Position numbers and translations under genes: made by a program | The notes under the pieces: model-generated | Told to the model about the DNA's origin: nothing | Database searches by the model: none | The model's input: the letters and a program-made list of their open reading frames with translations, nothing else | Shown: piece after piece, positions 56,900 through 64,000 of the stretch | How positions within the stretch are numbered: the first letter of the stretch is position 1 | How the letters are laid out: every line of letters starts with the position of its first letter | Assembly (NCBI GenBank): GCA_008081045.1 | Contig: VMDC01000021.1 | Span: forward strand, 1-64,000 | DNA: 64,000 nt | DNA from: Gammaproteobacteria bacterium | GTDB taxonomy: Bacteria > Pseudomonadota > Gammaproteobacteria > Pseudomonadales > Pseudohongiellaceae | Reading direction: 5' to 3'

Positions 56900-57850
56900 C
56901 TATTTAGAGGGCAGAAACCAGGTGTCTGCAATCTTGTAATGCACCTTCCCGATCTCCTGCTGAACCTGATCAAGATGCTCCAACAGACCCCGTTGCATAA
57001 GGCCCTGTAAATCAGCATTTCTCACCAGGCGCCGGGTTTTATTGACTTGCCAGGTGACCTTACCGCTGTTTGGCAGCTTAGCAAGCACCTTGGTCAGCGT
57101 AGTCAGATTGTGGGCCGCAGACCGTGGAAACTGCTCATTTTGCAGCAGGAATTTTGCCACATCTGCACCGTTTACCCGCTCCTGCACATGCTGGCGATAC
57201 ATTTGATAGGCACTGGAAGAGCGCAGAACATTCATCCACAGAATGTTGTCGTACGGCTCACGGGCCTCTGGCTCAGCCCTCTCGACCTCCAGCTGCGGCA
57301 TCAGCTTCTGCGCATCGACGTCAATGACCCTGGTAGTCATATCTGCCCGCTCCAAACTTCTGCCAAGGCGCACAAAGCTGTAGGCCTCGTCTCTGCTCAT
57401 AGACCCGGCAAGTAGCCCGCCTATCTGTTGAGCCCTCGATACAATTTGTTCGAGGATGTTATTGCGTTCGGCCCGATGCAGCCCTTTCTCGGCATGATCC
57501 CGGGCAAAATGATAAAGACCGTTTATCAGTTCAAAAGCCTCAGTCGGCATGATCTCGCGGGTTGTCCTCGCGTTTTCGCGGGCTGAAACGAGCATATCGA
57601 CGAGAGAGATGCCATTTTTTTCAGAGAGTAAAAATTTAACGACATTACGTTCATTCTCCTGCTTGTACTTGGTGGAGAAATACGTATCGTGACCGGTAAT
57701 TTGAATAAGAGACTGCCATCCCAGCTTAGTCCCTTTTGGCAAATCCAACTGGAGCGCTGAGAACACGTGCAACAGGCGGGCCATGTTTTCGGCTCGCTCC
57801 AGATAGCGTGCCTGCCAATATACCCTTTCTGCGACTCTTGATAACAACAT
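56900..57850 (-). CDS. Alpha-E domain protein (DUF403)
   Basis: 316-residue all-helical protein. The start MLLSRVAERVYWQARYLERAENMARLL is diagnostic of the alpha-E (DUF403/COG2307) family, and RLGRSLERADMTTRVIDVDA recurs in the second half. These proteins almost always pair with the circularly permuted ATP-grasp next door, encoded 44 bases upstream, and are proposed to help peptide-bond or tag formation. Biochemical function is unproven. Confidence 0.9.
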   Translation of the reverse strand: MLLSRVAERVYWQARYLERAENMARLLHVFSALQLDLPKGTKLGWQSLIQITGHDTYFSTKYKQENERNVVKFLLSEKNGISLVDMLVSARENARTTREIMPTEAFELINGLYHFARDHAEKGLHRAERNNILEQIVSRAQQIGGLLAGSMSRDEAYSFVRLGRSLERADMTTRVIDVDAQKLMPQLEVERAEPEAREPYDNILWMNVLRSSSAYQMYRQHVQERVNGADVAKFLLQNEQFPRSAAHNLTTLTKVLAKLPNSGKVTWQVNKTRRLVRNADLQGLMQRGLLEHLDQVQQEIGKVHYKIADTWFLPSK

Positions 57851-57894
57851 CGAAGTAACCTTACTCGCCTGTCTGGCGCACTGGTCTTGACGTA

Positions 57895-59340
57895 CTAGAC
57901 ATTTTCAACCACCCAGGTGTCTTTGCTGCCGCCGCCCTGCGAGGAATTCACCACGTAAGATCCTTTGACCATCGCCACCCTGGTAAGACCTCCGGGCGTC
58001 ACGTAGGACTCTTCACCCTGCAACACAAAAGGACGAAGATCTACATGGCGGGGCTCTACCACCCGATCTCCCAGAATGGGTACGGTGGAGAGGGAAATCA
58101 GAGGCTGCGCCATATAGTTCCTCGGATCGGCTTTTATGCGTCGCCTGAATTCCGCCAGTTCTTTCCTGCTCGCCTGAGGCCCGATCAGCATGCCGTACCC
58201 CCCGGACTCATTGGCCGGTTTGACCACCAGCTTGTCCAGGTTTTCCAGGACGTGCTGACGCTGCAGCTTGTCGACGCAAAGATAGCTTGGCACGTTGGGT
58301 AAAATCGGATCCTCATCCAGGTAATACTTGATTATCTTAGGCACGTAAGTGTAAATAATCTTATCATCTGCAACGCCGGCGCCGGGTGCATTCGCCAGTG
58401 CCACGTTGCCCTTTTTCCAGGCATTAAACAGACCCGGAACACCCAGAACCGAATCTTTTCTGAACGCAAGCGGATCGAGGAACAAATCGTCGATGCGGCG
58501 ATAGATCACATCTACCTGAGAAAGGCCTGCAATGGTTCGCATGTAGACCTTGTCATTCTCGACAAGCAAGTCTCCCCCCTCAACGAGTTCTGCACCCATT
58601 CGCTGAGCAAGATAGGAGTGCTCAAAATAGGCGGAATTGAAGACGCCGGGCGTCAGGACAACGACCTCAGGGTGCTTTACCTGCCTCGGTGACAGTGATA
58701 CGAGCATATCCAACAGCTCAGCCGGATAGTCGGCGACCGGTCTGATGCTGTAGTTGTCAGCAAACAGCTCTGGAAAAGTACGTTTGGTAACCCGCCTGTT
58801 CTCGACCATGTAGGACACGCCGGAAGGGACTCGCAGATTATCCTCAAGGACATAGAACTGACCGCTCTCCCCCTTGATCAGATCTGTACCGCAAATATGG
58901 GCCCAGACCTCGTGCTTGGGTTTCATGCCCAGACACTGTTTGCGAAAGTTGCCCGAATTCAAAATCAGTTCAGCGGGAACAACTTTGTCTTTCAGAATTT
59001 TCTGCTGGTTGTAGATATCATCAATAAAGCAGTTGAGCGCCGCCAGCCGTTGACGCAAGCCTTTGCTGGTCTGATCCCACTCCGAACCGGCTATCAGCCG
59101 TGGAATAATATCCATAGGCCACTCACGATCGATATTGCCAGCGTCGCTGTAGACCGTAAAAGAAATGCCCATCGTCTTGATCGCCAGCTCCGCAGCGGTT
59201 TTTTTCTGCAACAACTCCTCATGAGTCAGCGAACGAAGATAGCTGGCGAGCTTTTTCGCAGGTTTGCGCGCATAACCCGGACTGCTGATGATCTCATCAA
59301 AAAACGGTCCCGGGTTGTAGGTCTTCCAGTTGACGCGCAT
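57895..59340 (-). CDS. Circularly permuted ATP-grasp protein (type 2)
   Basis: 481-residue ATP-grasp ligase-like protein of the COG2308 family. Hallmarks include LEDNLRVPSGVSYM, GVFNSAYFEHSYLA, VANAPGAGVADDK-like ALANAPGAGVADDK and VVKPANESGGYGMLIG, the last being the glycine-rich phosphate loop. Such enzymes are predicted to join amino acids or peptides using ATP. It is the first gene of the minus-strand Anbu-associated run. Confidence 0.9.
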   Translation of the reverse strand: MRVNWKTYNPGPFFDEIISSPGYARKPAKKLASYLRSLTHEELLQKKTAAELAIKTMGISFTVYSDAGNIDREWPMDIIPRLIAGSEWDQTSKGLRQRLAALNCFIDDIYNQQKILKDKVVPAELILNSGNFRKQCLGMKPKHEVWAHICGTDLIKGESGQFYVLEDNLRVPSGVSYMVENRRVTKRTFPELFADNYSIRPVADYPAELLDMLVSLSPRQVKHPEVVVLTPGVFNSAYFEHSYLAQRMGAELVEGGDLLVENDKVYMRTIAGLSQVDVIYRRIDDLFLDPLAFRKDSVLGVPGLFNAWKKGNVALANAPGAGVADDKIIYTYVPKIIKYYLDEDPILPNVPSYLCVDKLQRQHVLENLDKLVVKPANESGGYGMLIGPQASRKELAEFRRRIKADPRNYMAQPLISLSTVPILGDRVVEPRHVDLRPFVLQGEESYVTPGGLTRVAMVKGSYVVNSSQGGGSKDTWVVENV

Positions 59341-59430
59341 GAATCTGACTACCGTGGCGACTTGATATGGCGCTGTAAGCTAACCGAAACAGCTGACTCA
59401 GACAAGAACAGCGGCATATGAAAACCGCCT

Positions 59431-61206
59431 TTACAGCGGCCACACCAGCAACAAAAGAGGAATAGCGACAAGGACAATCAGCAGCTCAAGCGGCAGCCCC
59501 ATCCGCCAGTAGTCCCCGAACCGGTATCCCCCCGGGCCCATAATCAACGCGTTGTTCTGATGCCCCACTGGCGTGAGGAATGCACAGGAAGCCCCTACGG
59601 CAACGGCCATAAGAAAGGCATCAGGACTGAAATCAAGACTGGTGGCAATATTGTAGGCAATAGGCGCCATCAGAATTGCCGTGGCGGCATTATTCAGTAC
59701 ATCGGATATTGTCATGGTGAGAACAAGAATCGCAGCCAGAATCAGAACCGGTGACAGCTCGCCGACCAAGACCAGCAGGCCGGCGACCAGCAACTCGGTC
59801 GTGCCGGTAGATTCCAGCGCCCCGCCAAGTGGAATCATCGCACCAAGAAGGACGACCACCGGCCAATCCACTCCTTCATAGAATTCTCGCAGCGGGACGA
59901 TGTGGGACACCGCCATGATGACCGTTGTCAGTCCCAGTGCAAGCTGGATCGGCATCAAGCCCACAGCGGCGGCCAAGACTGCCAGGAAAAATACGAGCAT
60001 AGCCGGAACAGCCTTGCTGGTGTCCTTGGCGTCGAAAGCACGTTTCGCAAGAGGGTAACAGTTGAGCTTCACGATCGCTTCGTCCAGCGCCTCCCTTTCA
60101 CCATGCAATAACAGCACATCTCCAACCCTGATTTCGAACTGCCGGAGTCTGCTCTGATGCGGGGTACCCGAGCGGGAGACAGCGAGCAGACTTACGCCGT
60201 AATTTCGGTTGATGCGCTTTTCTTTCGGCGTTTTGCCAACCAGCGGCGATTCAGCCGACACCACGACCTCAGCCAGCGTGCTGTTCGCCGCGTGGGTAAA
60301 GGCTTTCTGCTGATTCAGGGCCGTATGAACTGTCAGAGCGTGGGCAGCAGCAAATTCCTGTACGTCATCATGGGAACCCTGCAGCATGAGGTAATCGCCC
60401 TGACGGATATTGCGGCGCCGGTCAGGCGGGGCAAATTCCTCATTGCCACGGATCATCGCAATTAAATCCATTTTTTTATCGGTGAGCAGGTCCTTGATGA
60501 CTCCGGTTCGCACTCCGACCAGGTCAGAGTCAGCGACCACTCTGGTCTCGAACAGATAATGTTCAATATCAAAAAGCTCAAAACCGGCGGTTTGCTTTCT
60601 GACTTTCACCAGCCTCCAACCAAAAAGAAGCAGGAAAACAATACCCGCTAACGCCACTCCACCCCCCACGGGCGCGAAGTCAAACATCGTGAATGACTTA
60701 CCGGTCATTTCTTCTCTGTAACTGGCGATGAGGATGTTTGGCGGAGTGCCGATCAGGGTGACCAGGCCACCCAGTATGGAGCCGAAGGAAAGCGGCATCA
60801 GCACAGTGGCCGGCGATCTTCCCGCCTTAGAGGCAGACTGGATGGCAACCGGCATCAGCAGCGCCAGAGCCCCGACATTGTTCATAAACATCGAGAGAAT
60901 AGCCGCCAGAAAAGTGAGCACGCTGATATGCAGGATGGGATGCCGGGAGGCCGGCTCAATCAGCGGAATCAGATAATCCACCGCACCGGATTTGGTCAGG
61001 CCATAGCTTACGATTAGCACCAGCACCACGGTGATGGTTGCCGGATTACCAAAGCCGCTGAACAGCTCAGACTGCGGAACCAGCCCGAATAGGCTGGCGG
61101 TGAACAAGGCACCGAGCGCGACAATGTCATACCGCCAGCGGCCCCAGACCAGCAAGACCAGCAGCGCACTCAGAATTGACAGCAATATCGCCTGATCAGC
61201 TGTCAA
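59431..61206 (-). CDS. SLC13-family permease with two RCK_C (TrkA-C) domains
   Basis: 591-residue membrane transporter. About five helices at the start (including GSILGGLVTLIGTPPNIL with a DASS/SLC13 hairpin) precede two cytoplasmic TrkA-C modules (about 210-390) and a second helical half with SDVLNNAATAILMAPIA and GHQNNALIMGPGGYRFGDYW. The RCK_C insertion suggests regulation by nucleotides or ligand. It probably carries dicarboxylates, sulfate or similar anions. It overlaps the following upstream gene by four bases. Confidence 0.88.
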   Translation of the reverse strand: MTADQAILLSILSALLVLLVWGRWRYDIVALGALFTASLFGLVPQSELFSGFGNPATITVVLVLIVSYGLTKSGAVDYLIPLIEPASRHPILHISVLTFLAAILSMFMNNVGALALLMPVAIQSASKAGRSPATVLMPLSFGSILGGLVTLIGTPPNILIASYREEMTGKSFTMFDFAPVGGGVALAGIVFLLLFGWRLVKVRKQTAGFELFDIEHYLFETRVVADSDLVGVRTGVIKDLLTDKKMDLIAMIRGNEEFAPPDRRRNIRQGDYLMLQGSHDDVQEFAAAHALTVHTALNQQKAFTHAANSTLAEVVVSAESPLVGKTPKEKRINRNYGVSLLAVSRSGTPHQSRLRQFEIRVGDVLLLHGEREALDEAIVKLNCYPLAKRAFDAKDTSKAVPAMLVFFLAVLAAAVGLMPIQLALGLTTVIMAVSHIVPLREFYEGVDWPVVVLLGAMIPLGGALESTGTTELLVAGLLVLVGELSPVLILAAILVLTMTISDVLNNAATAILMAPIAYNIATSLDFSPDAFLMAVAVGASCAFLTPVGHQNNALIMGPGGYRFGDYWRMGLPLELLIVLVAIPLLLLVWPL

Positions 61207-61901
61207 ATTGCCGCCCCGGAAACCAGCTCAACTGTGACCTCGCCGACCCCCTCGATACCGCCCTGAATCCTGTCTCCAGCAACCACCGAGGAAACGCCGG
61301 CAGGCGTGCCGGTAAAAACCAGATCCCCTGCTCTGAGGGCATAGTATCGGGACAGCTGCGCCAGTATTTCGGGTACCGACCAAATCATGTCAGAGAGCTT
61401 TGCGTCCTGCCTCAGCTCGCCATTTACCTCAAGCCAGATCCTCGCATCTGCAGGCTCGCCACTGTCGGCCTGTTTGATCGGAGACAGCGGCGCTGACGCA
61501 TCGAAACCCTTTGCAGTATCCCATGGTCTGCCTTTTTGCTTCGCTTGGGCCTGCAGGTCACGGCGCGTGAAATCAATGCCGACCGCATAGCCGTAAATGC
61601 ACTCCAGCGCACGGTCCGCGTCCAGTTCACTGCCACCGGATTTCAGCGCCACAACCAATTCGACTTCATAATGAAGATTGCCCGTGGCGGAAGGATAGGC
61701 GATGCGACTTCCACTTGGCACGACGGCATCGGCCGGCTTGCTGAAGAACACTGGCGCGCTCGATTTCGGATCGCCCCCCATCTCCTTGACGTGGTCACGA
61801 TAATTCTGGCCAACGCAGTAAATCCGCCGGACCGGAAATCTCAGATCAGAGTCCTGAACAGCAACCTCAGGGATCACGACCGAGTCAAACAATAACGTCA
61901 T
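61203..61901 (-). CDS. Fumarylacetoacetate hydrolase-family enzyme
   Basis: 232 residues of the FAH superfamily. YCVGQNYRDHVKEMGG, then FFSKPADAVVPSG, HYEVELVVALKSGG (metal-binding Glu pair) and TGTPAGVSSVVAGD mark the metal-dependent C-C hydrolase/decarboxylase core. It probably cleaves a beta-diketone or fumarylpyruvate-like intermediate in the cytoplasm. The four-base overlap with the SLC13 gene suggests the permease supplies its substrate. Confidence 0.88.
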   Translation of the reverse strand: MTLLFDSVVIPEVAVQDSDLRFPVRRIYCVGQNYRDHVKEMGGDPKSSAPVFFSKPADAVVPSGSRIAYPSATGNLHYEVELVVALKSGGSELDADRALECIYGYAVGIDFTRRDLQAQAKQKGRPWDTAKGFDASAPLSPIKQADSGEPADARIWLEVNGELRQDAKLSDMIWSVPEILAQLSRYYALRAGDLVFTGTPAGVSSVVAGDRIQGGIEGVGEVTVELVSGAAI

Positions 61902-61935
61902 GGCGATTCTCCATCATGTAGCCAAAACCCAGTCT

Positions 61936-62754
61936 CTAGGAACAACCTAAAGCAGCCACCAACTCAGCGTCGTCATCCAATTCAGCGTCCGGAAAAAGTG
62001 CCAGAGAAACTTGACCCTCAATCTCAGCCAGAGTGCTGACCTGAGCGCAGAAATGAGCGTGGGGAGGCAAATTTGCGTCGAACAGAAAAGCGGCAACGCG
62101 CTGCCCGTCACTGACTACTTTATAGAAAGCATCCGCTCTGTCGGACTCACTGCTCCGCCCTTTGCCCTGGTATGACATTACCGGGCCGGCGACAATATAC
62201 AACGGGGCCACCACAGCGGTCAGTTCATTGATCGCCTGATCAAGTCCGGACCAGGGGCCGGTTCGCATGGACTGCGGCAAACCGGACATATTGCTCAGCT
62301 GATTCAGCTCTGGCCAGTACGGCGTAGCCGCAAAACTGGTCATGGGCGTCAGACGCCCCCTGTCTTCAGCGGCCATCCGTATTTCACCGGTCCGATATTC
62401 GCGGTCCTGCGCATTGGAAAGATCCGGCTGAACAAAGCCGGGCGTTTGCTCAAGGGCGCCGTCACGCTGTCCTCCTCGCAGCAACCGGTCTGCTTCCCAC
62501 CACCGCGGCAGCAGGGAAGCGATACCGATTGACTCAGGCAGAACGCGATAGGCGACCCACTCCACCTCCCCGGTTTCCGGAATAACGGCAGCGGCGAACA
62601 CATGATGAAGGCTCACTTCGTTAGTCGGGCGAGAAACGTCCGGGCAACTGTTGAGGCAATGGCTGATATTAATCTCTTGCGCTGAGATTCGAACAGCCGC
62701 CATCAGCAGGCAGACACTAACCCATCGGATAGAGAATTTCTGCGTGAACCGCAT
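61936..62754 (-). CDS. Exported NUC1/EndoG-like protein with degenerate DRGH motif
   Basis: 272 residues with a signal peptide (WVSVCLLMAAVRISAQ). The order of strands, EVEWVAYRVLPES, then DRGRLTPMTSFA, then LSNMSGLPQSMRTGPW and LYIVAGPVM, follows DNA/RNA non-specific endonucleases. However, the catalytic DRGH is DRGR (131-134; codon CGT, one base from CAT), and the second Asn (usually LN-x-G-x-W) is Thr. It may be inactive. Its start overlaps the aldo/keto reductase end by 38 bases. Confidence 0.62.
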   Translation of the reverse strand: MRFTQKFSIRWVSVCLLMAAVRISAQEINISHCLNSCPDVSRPTNEVSLHHVFAAAVIPETGEVEWVAYRVLPESIGIASLLPRWWEADRLLRGGQRDGALEQTPGFVQPDLSNAQDREYRTGEIRMAAEDRGRLTPMTSFAATPYWPELNQLSNMSGLPQSMRTGPWSGLDQAINELTAVVAPLYIVAGPVMSYQGKGRSSESDRADAFYKVVSDGQRVAAFLFDANLPPHAHFCAQVSTLAEIEGQVSLALFPDAELDDDAELVAALGCS

Positions 62755-63736
62755 CGCACTGCCTTAAAACGTCGTCCTCCAGAGTCACCTCCAGTGCCGC
62801 CAGCGAGTCCTCCAACTGTTCTGCAGTCCTCGCCCCGATTATCGTTGACGCGACAAAGTCATGCTGCATACTCCATGCCGTCGCCAGGGTGACCGGGGCC
62901 AGTCCCGCCTCTGCGGCGATCTCTAGATAACGTGCGGTACTTGCCAGCGTGCCTTCATTCAGAAACCGATCCGCCATTGCTCTCTGTCTGGCCTCTCCGG
63001 ACTGCCGATAGTCGTTGAACCGGGAATTTGCCGGCACTTCTCCGAGATTGTACTTACCAGAAAGAACTCCGCCCCCCAGAGGTGAATAGGGTAAAAGTGA
63101 GACTTGCTCCTGCCGACACACGTTTGCCAACTCATCCATGAAACGACGATTGAGCAAGGAAAAATTATTCTGTATCGACTGAAACCGGGACCATCCTTCA
63201 TAGTCCGCGACAGTGTTGGCTTTGGTCAGACCATAGGCTGAGTCGTTGGATGTTCCAAGGTATCTGACTTTTCCGGAATCAACCAACCGATCAAGCGCCT
63301 CCATGGATGCATCTATGGGTACGACTGTGTCCGGCCAGTGCACCTGGTACAGGTCAATGTAGTCAACGCCGAGGCGCCGCAGACTGCCCTCAACTGCTGT
63401 TTCGACATGATGTCTGTCGATAGCTGTGTAGCCGTGCCTGATTGGGGGGACAAACCATCCGGACGCAGCACCGGCTACTTTAGTTGCCACGAGAACGGCA
63501 TCGCGGGATTTGGTTTTAATCCACTGCCCAAAGATTTCTTCGCTTAATCCGGCCATCTCGGCAGTCGGAGGCACGGGATAAATCTCGGCCGTATCAAAAA
63601 AATTGACCCCCCTGTCAAACGCGGTGTCCAAAATCCTGAAAGATTCACTTTTGTCACTCCAGGTACCAAAACTCATGGTACCCATACAGATCGGAGAAAC
63701 CCTCAATCCGCTGCTGCCGACATACCGGTATTCCAT
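62717..63736 (-). CDS. Aldo/keto reductase
   Basis: 339-residue TIM-barrel NADPH reductase. It has SPICMGTMSFGTWSD, FFDTAEIYP (catalytic Asp and Tyr region), LVATKVAGAAS, IDLYQVHWPD with the catalytic His, and SIIGARTAEQLEDSL near the C-terminus for cofactor binding. It resembles the Tas/YghZ-type, potassium-channel-beta-like branch. The substrate is unknown. Confidence 0.9.
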   Translation of the reverse strand: MEYRYVGSSGLRVSPICMGTMSFGTWSDKSESFRILDTAFDRGVNFFDTAEIYPVPPTAEMAGLSEEIFGQWIKTKSRDAVLVATKVAGAASGWFVPPIRHGYTAIDRHHVETAVEGSLRRLGVDYIDLYQVHWPDTVVPIDASMEALDRLVDSGKVRYLGTSNDSAYGLTKANTVADYEGWSRFQSIQNNFSLLNRRFMDELANVCRQEQVSLLPYSPLGGGVLSGKYNLGEVPANSRFNDYRQSGEARQRAMADRFLNEGTLASTARYLEIAAEAGLAPVTLATAWSMQHDFVASTIIGARTAEQLEDSLAALEVTLEDDVLRQCDAVHAEILYPMG

Positions 63737-63796
63737 TCAAACTGCTCCTTTCCCTACGATGTGCAACATTAAATTCCGCGCGGGCGTACTGTCCAA

Positions 63797-64000
63797 TTAA
63801 AGCTGCGCACAGATGTCTCCCAGATAGCCGGTACCCCCGCAATAGGATCTGTCCTGTAACTGGATGCGCAAGCCGTCTGGGTCAGTAAAATAGAGTTCGG
63901 GCGTGCCTCCTTCTGCACCGCCCCGATTGGGCATCCTCATGCTGATCCAATGCATGAAGGGCGCCGTCTCCCGGGGGTTTTCCCGCGGTCTCAGGCCGTA
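63797..64000 (-). CDS. C-terminal part of a VOC (glyoxalase-like) protein (partial)
   Basis: The minus-strand frame enters from the right edge and ends with TAA at 63797-63799, giving 67 residues. GGTPELYFTDPDGLRIQLQD is a clear VOC-superfamily metal-site strand (the final Glu/Asp turn). The start lies outside the window. Such proteins bind a divalent metal and act as dioxygenases or isomerases, which one cannot be told. Confidence 0.75.
   Translation of the reverse strand, partial: YGLRPRENPRETAPFMHWISMRMPNRGGAEGGTPELYFTDPDGLRIQLQDRSYCGGTGYLGDICAQL

Overview
The window looks like chromosomal DNA of a free-living, aerobic gammaproteobacterium, probably marine. The evidence is the prfC-tgt-yajC-secD-secF order, a rimI gene beside a HolD-like gene, MltD with LysM repeats, a glnK-amtB pair, and many acyl-CoA, SDR and AMP-ligase enzymes. 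Coding density is high. I see no insertion sequence, prophage, CRISPR array, rRNA or tRNA. No species can be named from the sequence alone.

Left part (1-14.7 kb): the tail of an unknown gene, glnK-amtB (ammonium uptake), a hotdog thioesterase, a secreted metallo-beta-lactamase-fold protein, a secreted repeat protein (TVNG repeats), a PEBP-like protein, an acyl-CoA synthetase, a small membrane protein, an SDR, an RND efflux pair and a CNNM/CBS membrane protein.

Centre-left (14.7-30.4 kb): a TPR-like exported protein, then a tightly packed eight-gene minus-strand operon. In transcription order it encodes a DUF4175 giant with a Gln-rich coiled coil, a membrane VWA/amidotransferase-like protein, a caspase-fold protein that seems to lack its catalytic Cys, a TPR protein with an HExxH peptidase domain, a DUF4159 protein, a MoxR ATPase, a DUF58 protein and a BatA-type VWA protein. 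This is the best candidate for a poorly described envelope system.

Centre (30.4-43.5 kb): a Nudix hydrolase, an SDR of the multifunctional-enzyme type, a glycosyltransferase resembling tRNA-queuosine mannosyltransferase, MltD, SecF, SecD, YajC, Tgt, RF3 and an acyl-CoA dehydrogenase with an atypical active-site motif.

Right part (43.5-64 kb): an unknown gene, then a gene-free AT-rich gap with three DnaA-box matches. Next come a GAF-GspE ATPase, an exported hypothetical protein, HisC, a triple zinc-ribbon protein, RimI, a HolD-like protein, a quinone oxidoreductase plus acyl-CoA synthetase pair, and an Anbu (bacterial proteasome homologue) locus with a zinc peptidase, alpha-E protein and ATP-grasp protein. 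The window ends with an SLC13/RCK permease, a fumarylacetoacetate hydrolase-family enzyme, a degenerate NUC1-type nuclease, an aldo/keto reductase and the end of a VOC-family protein.
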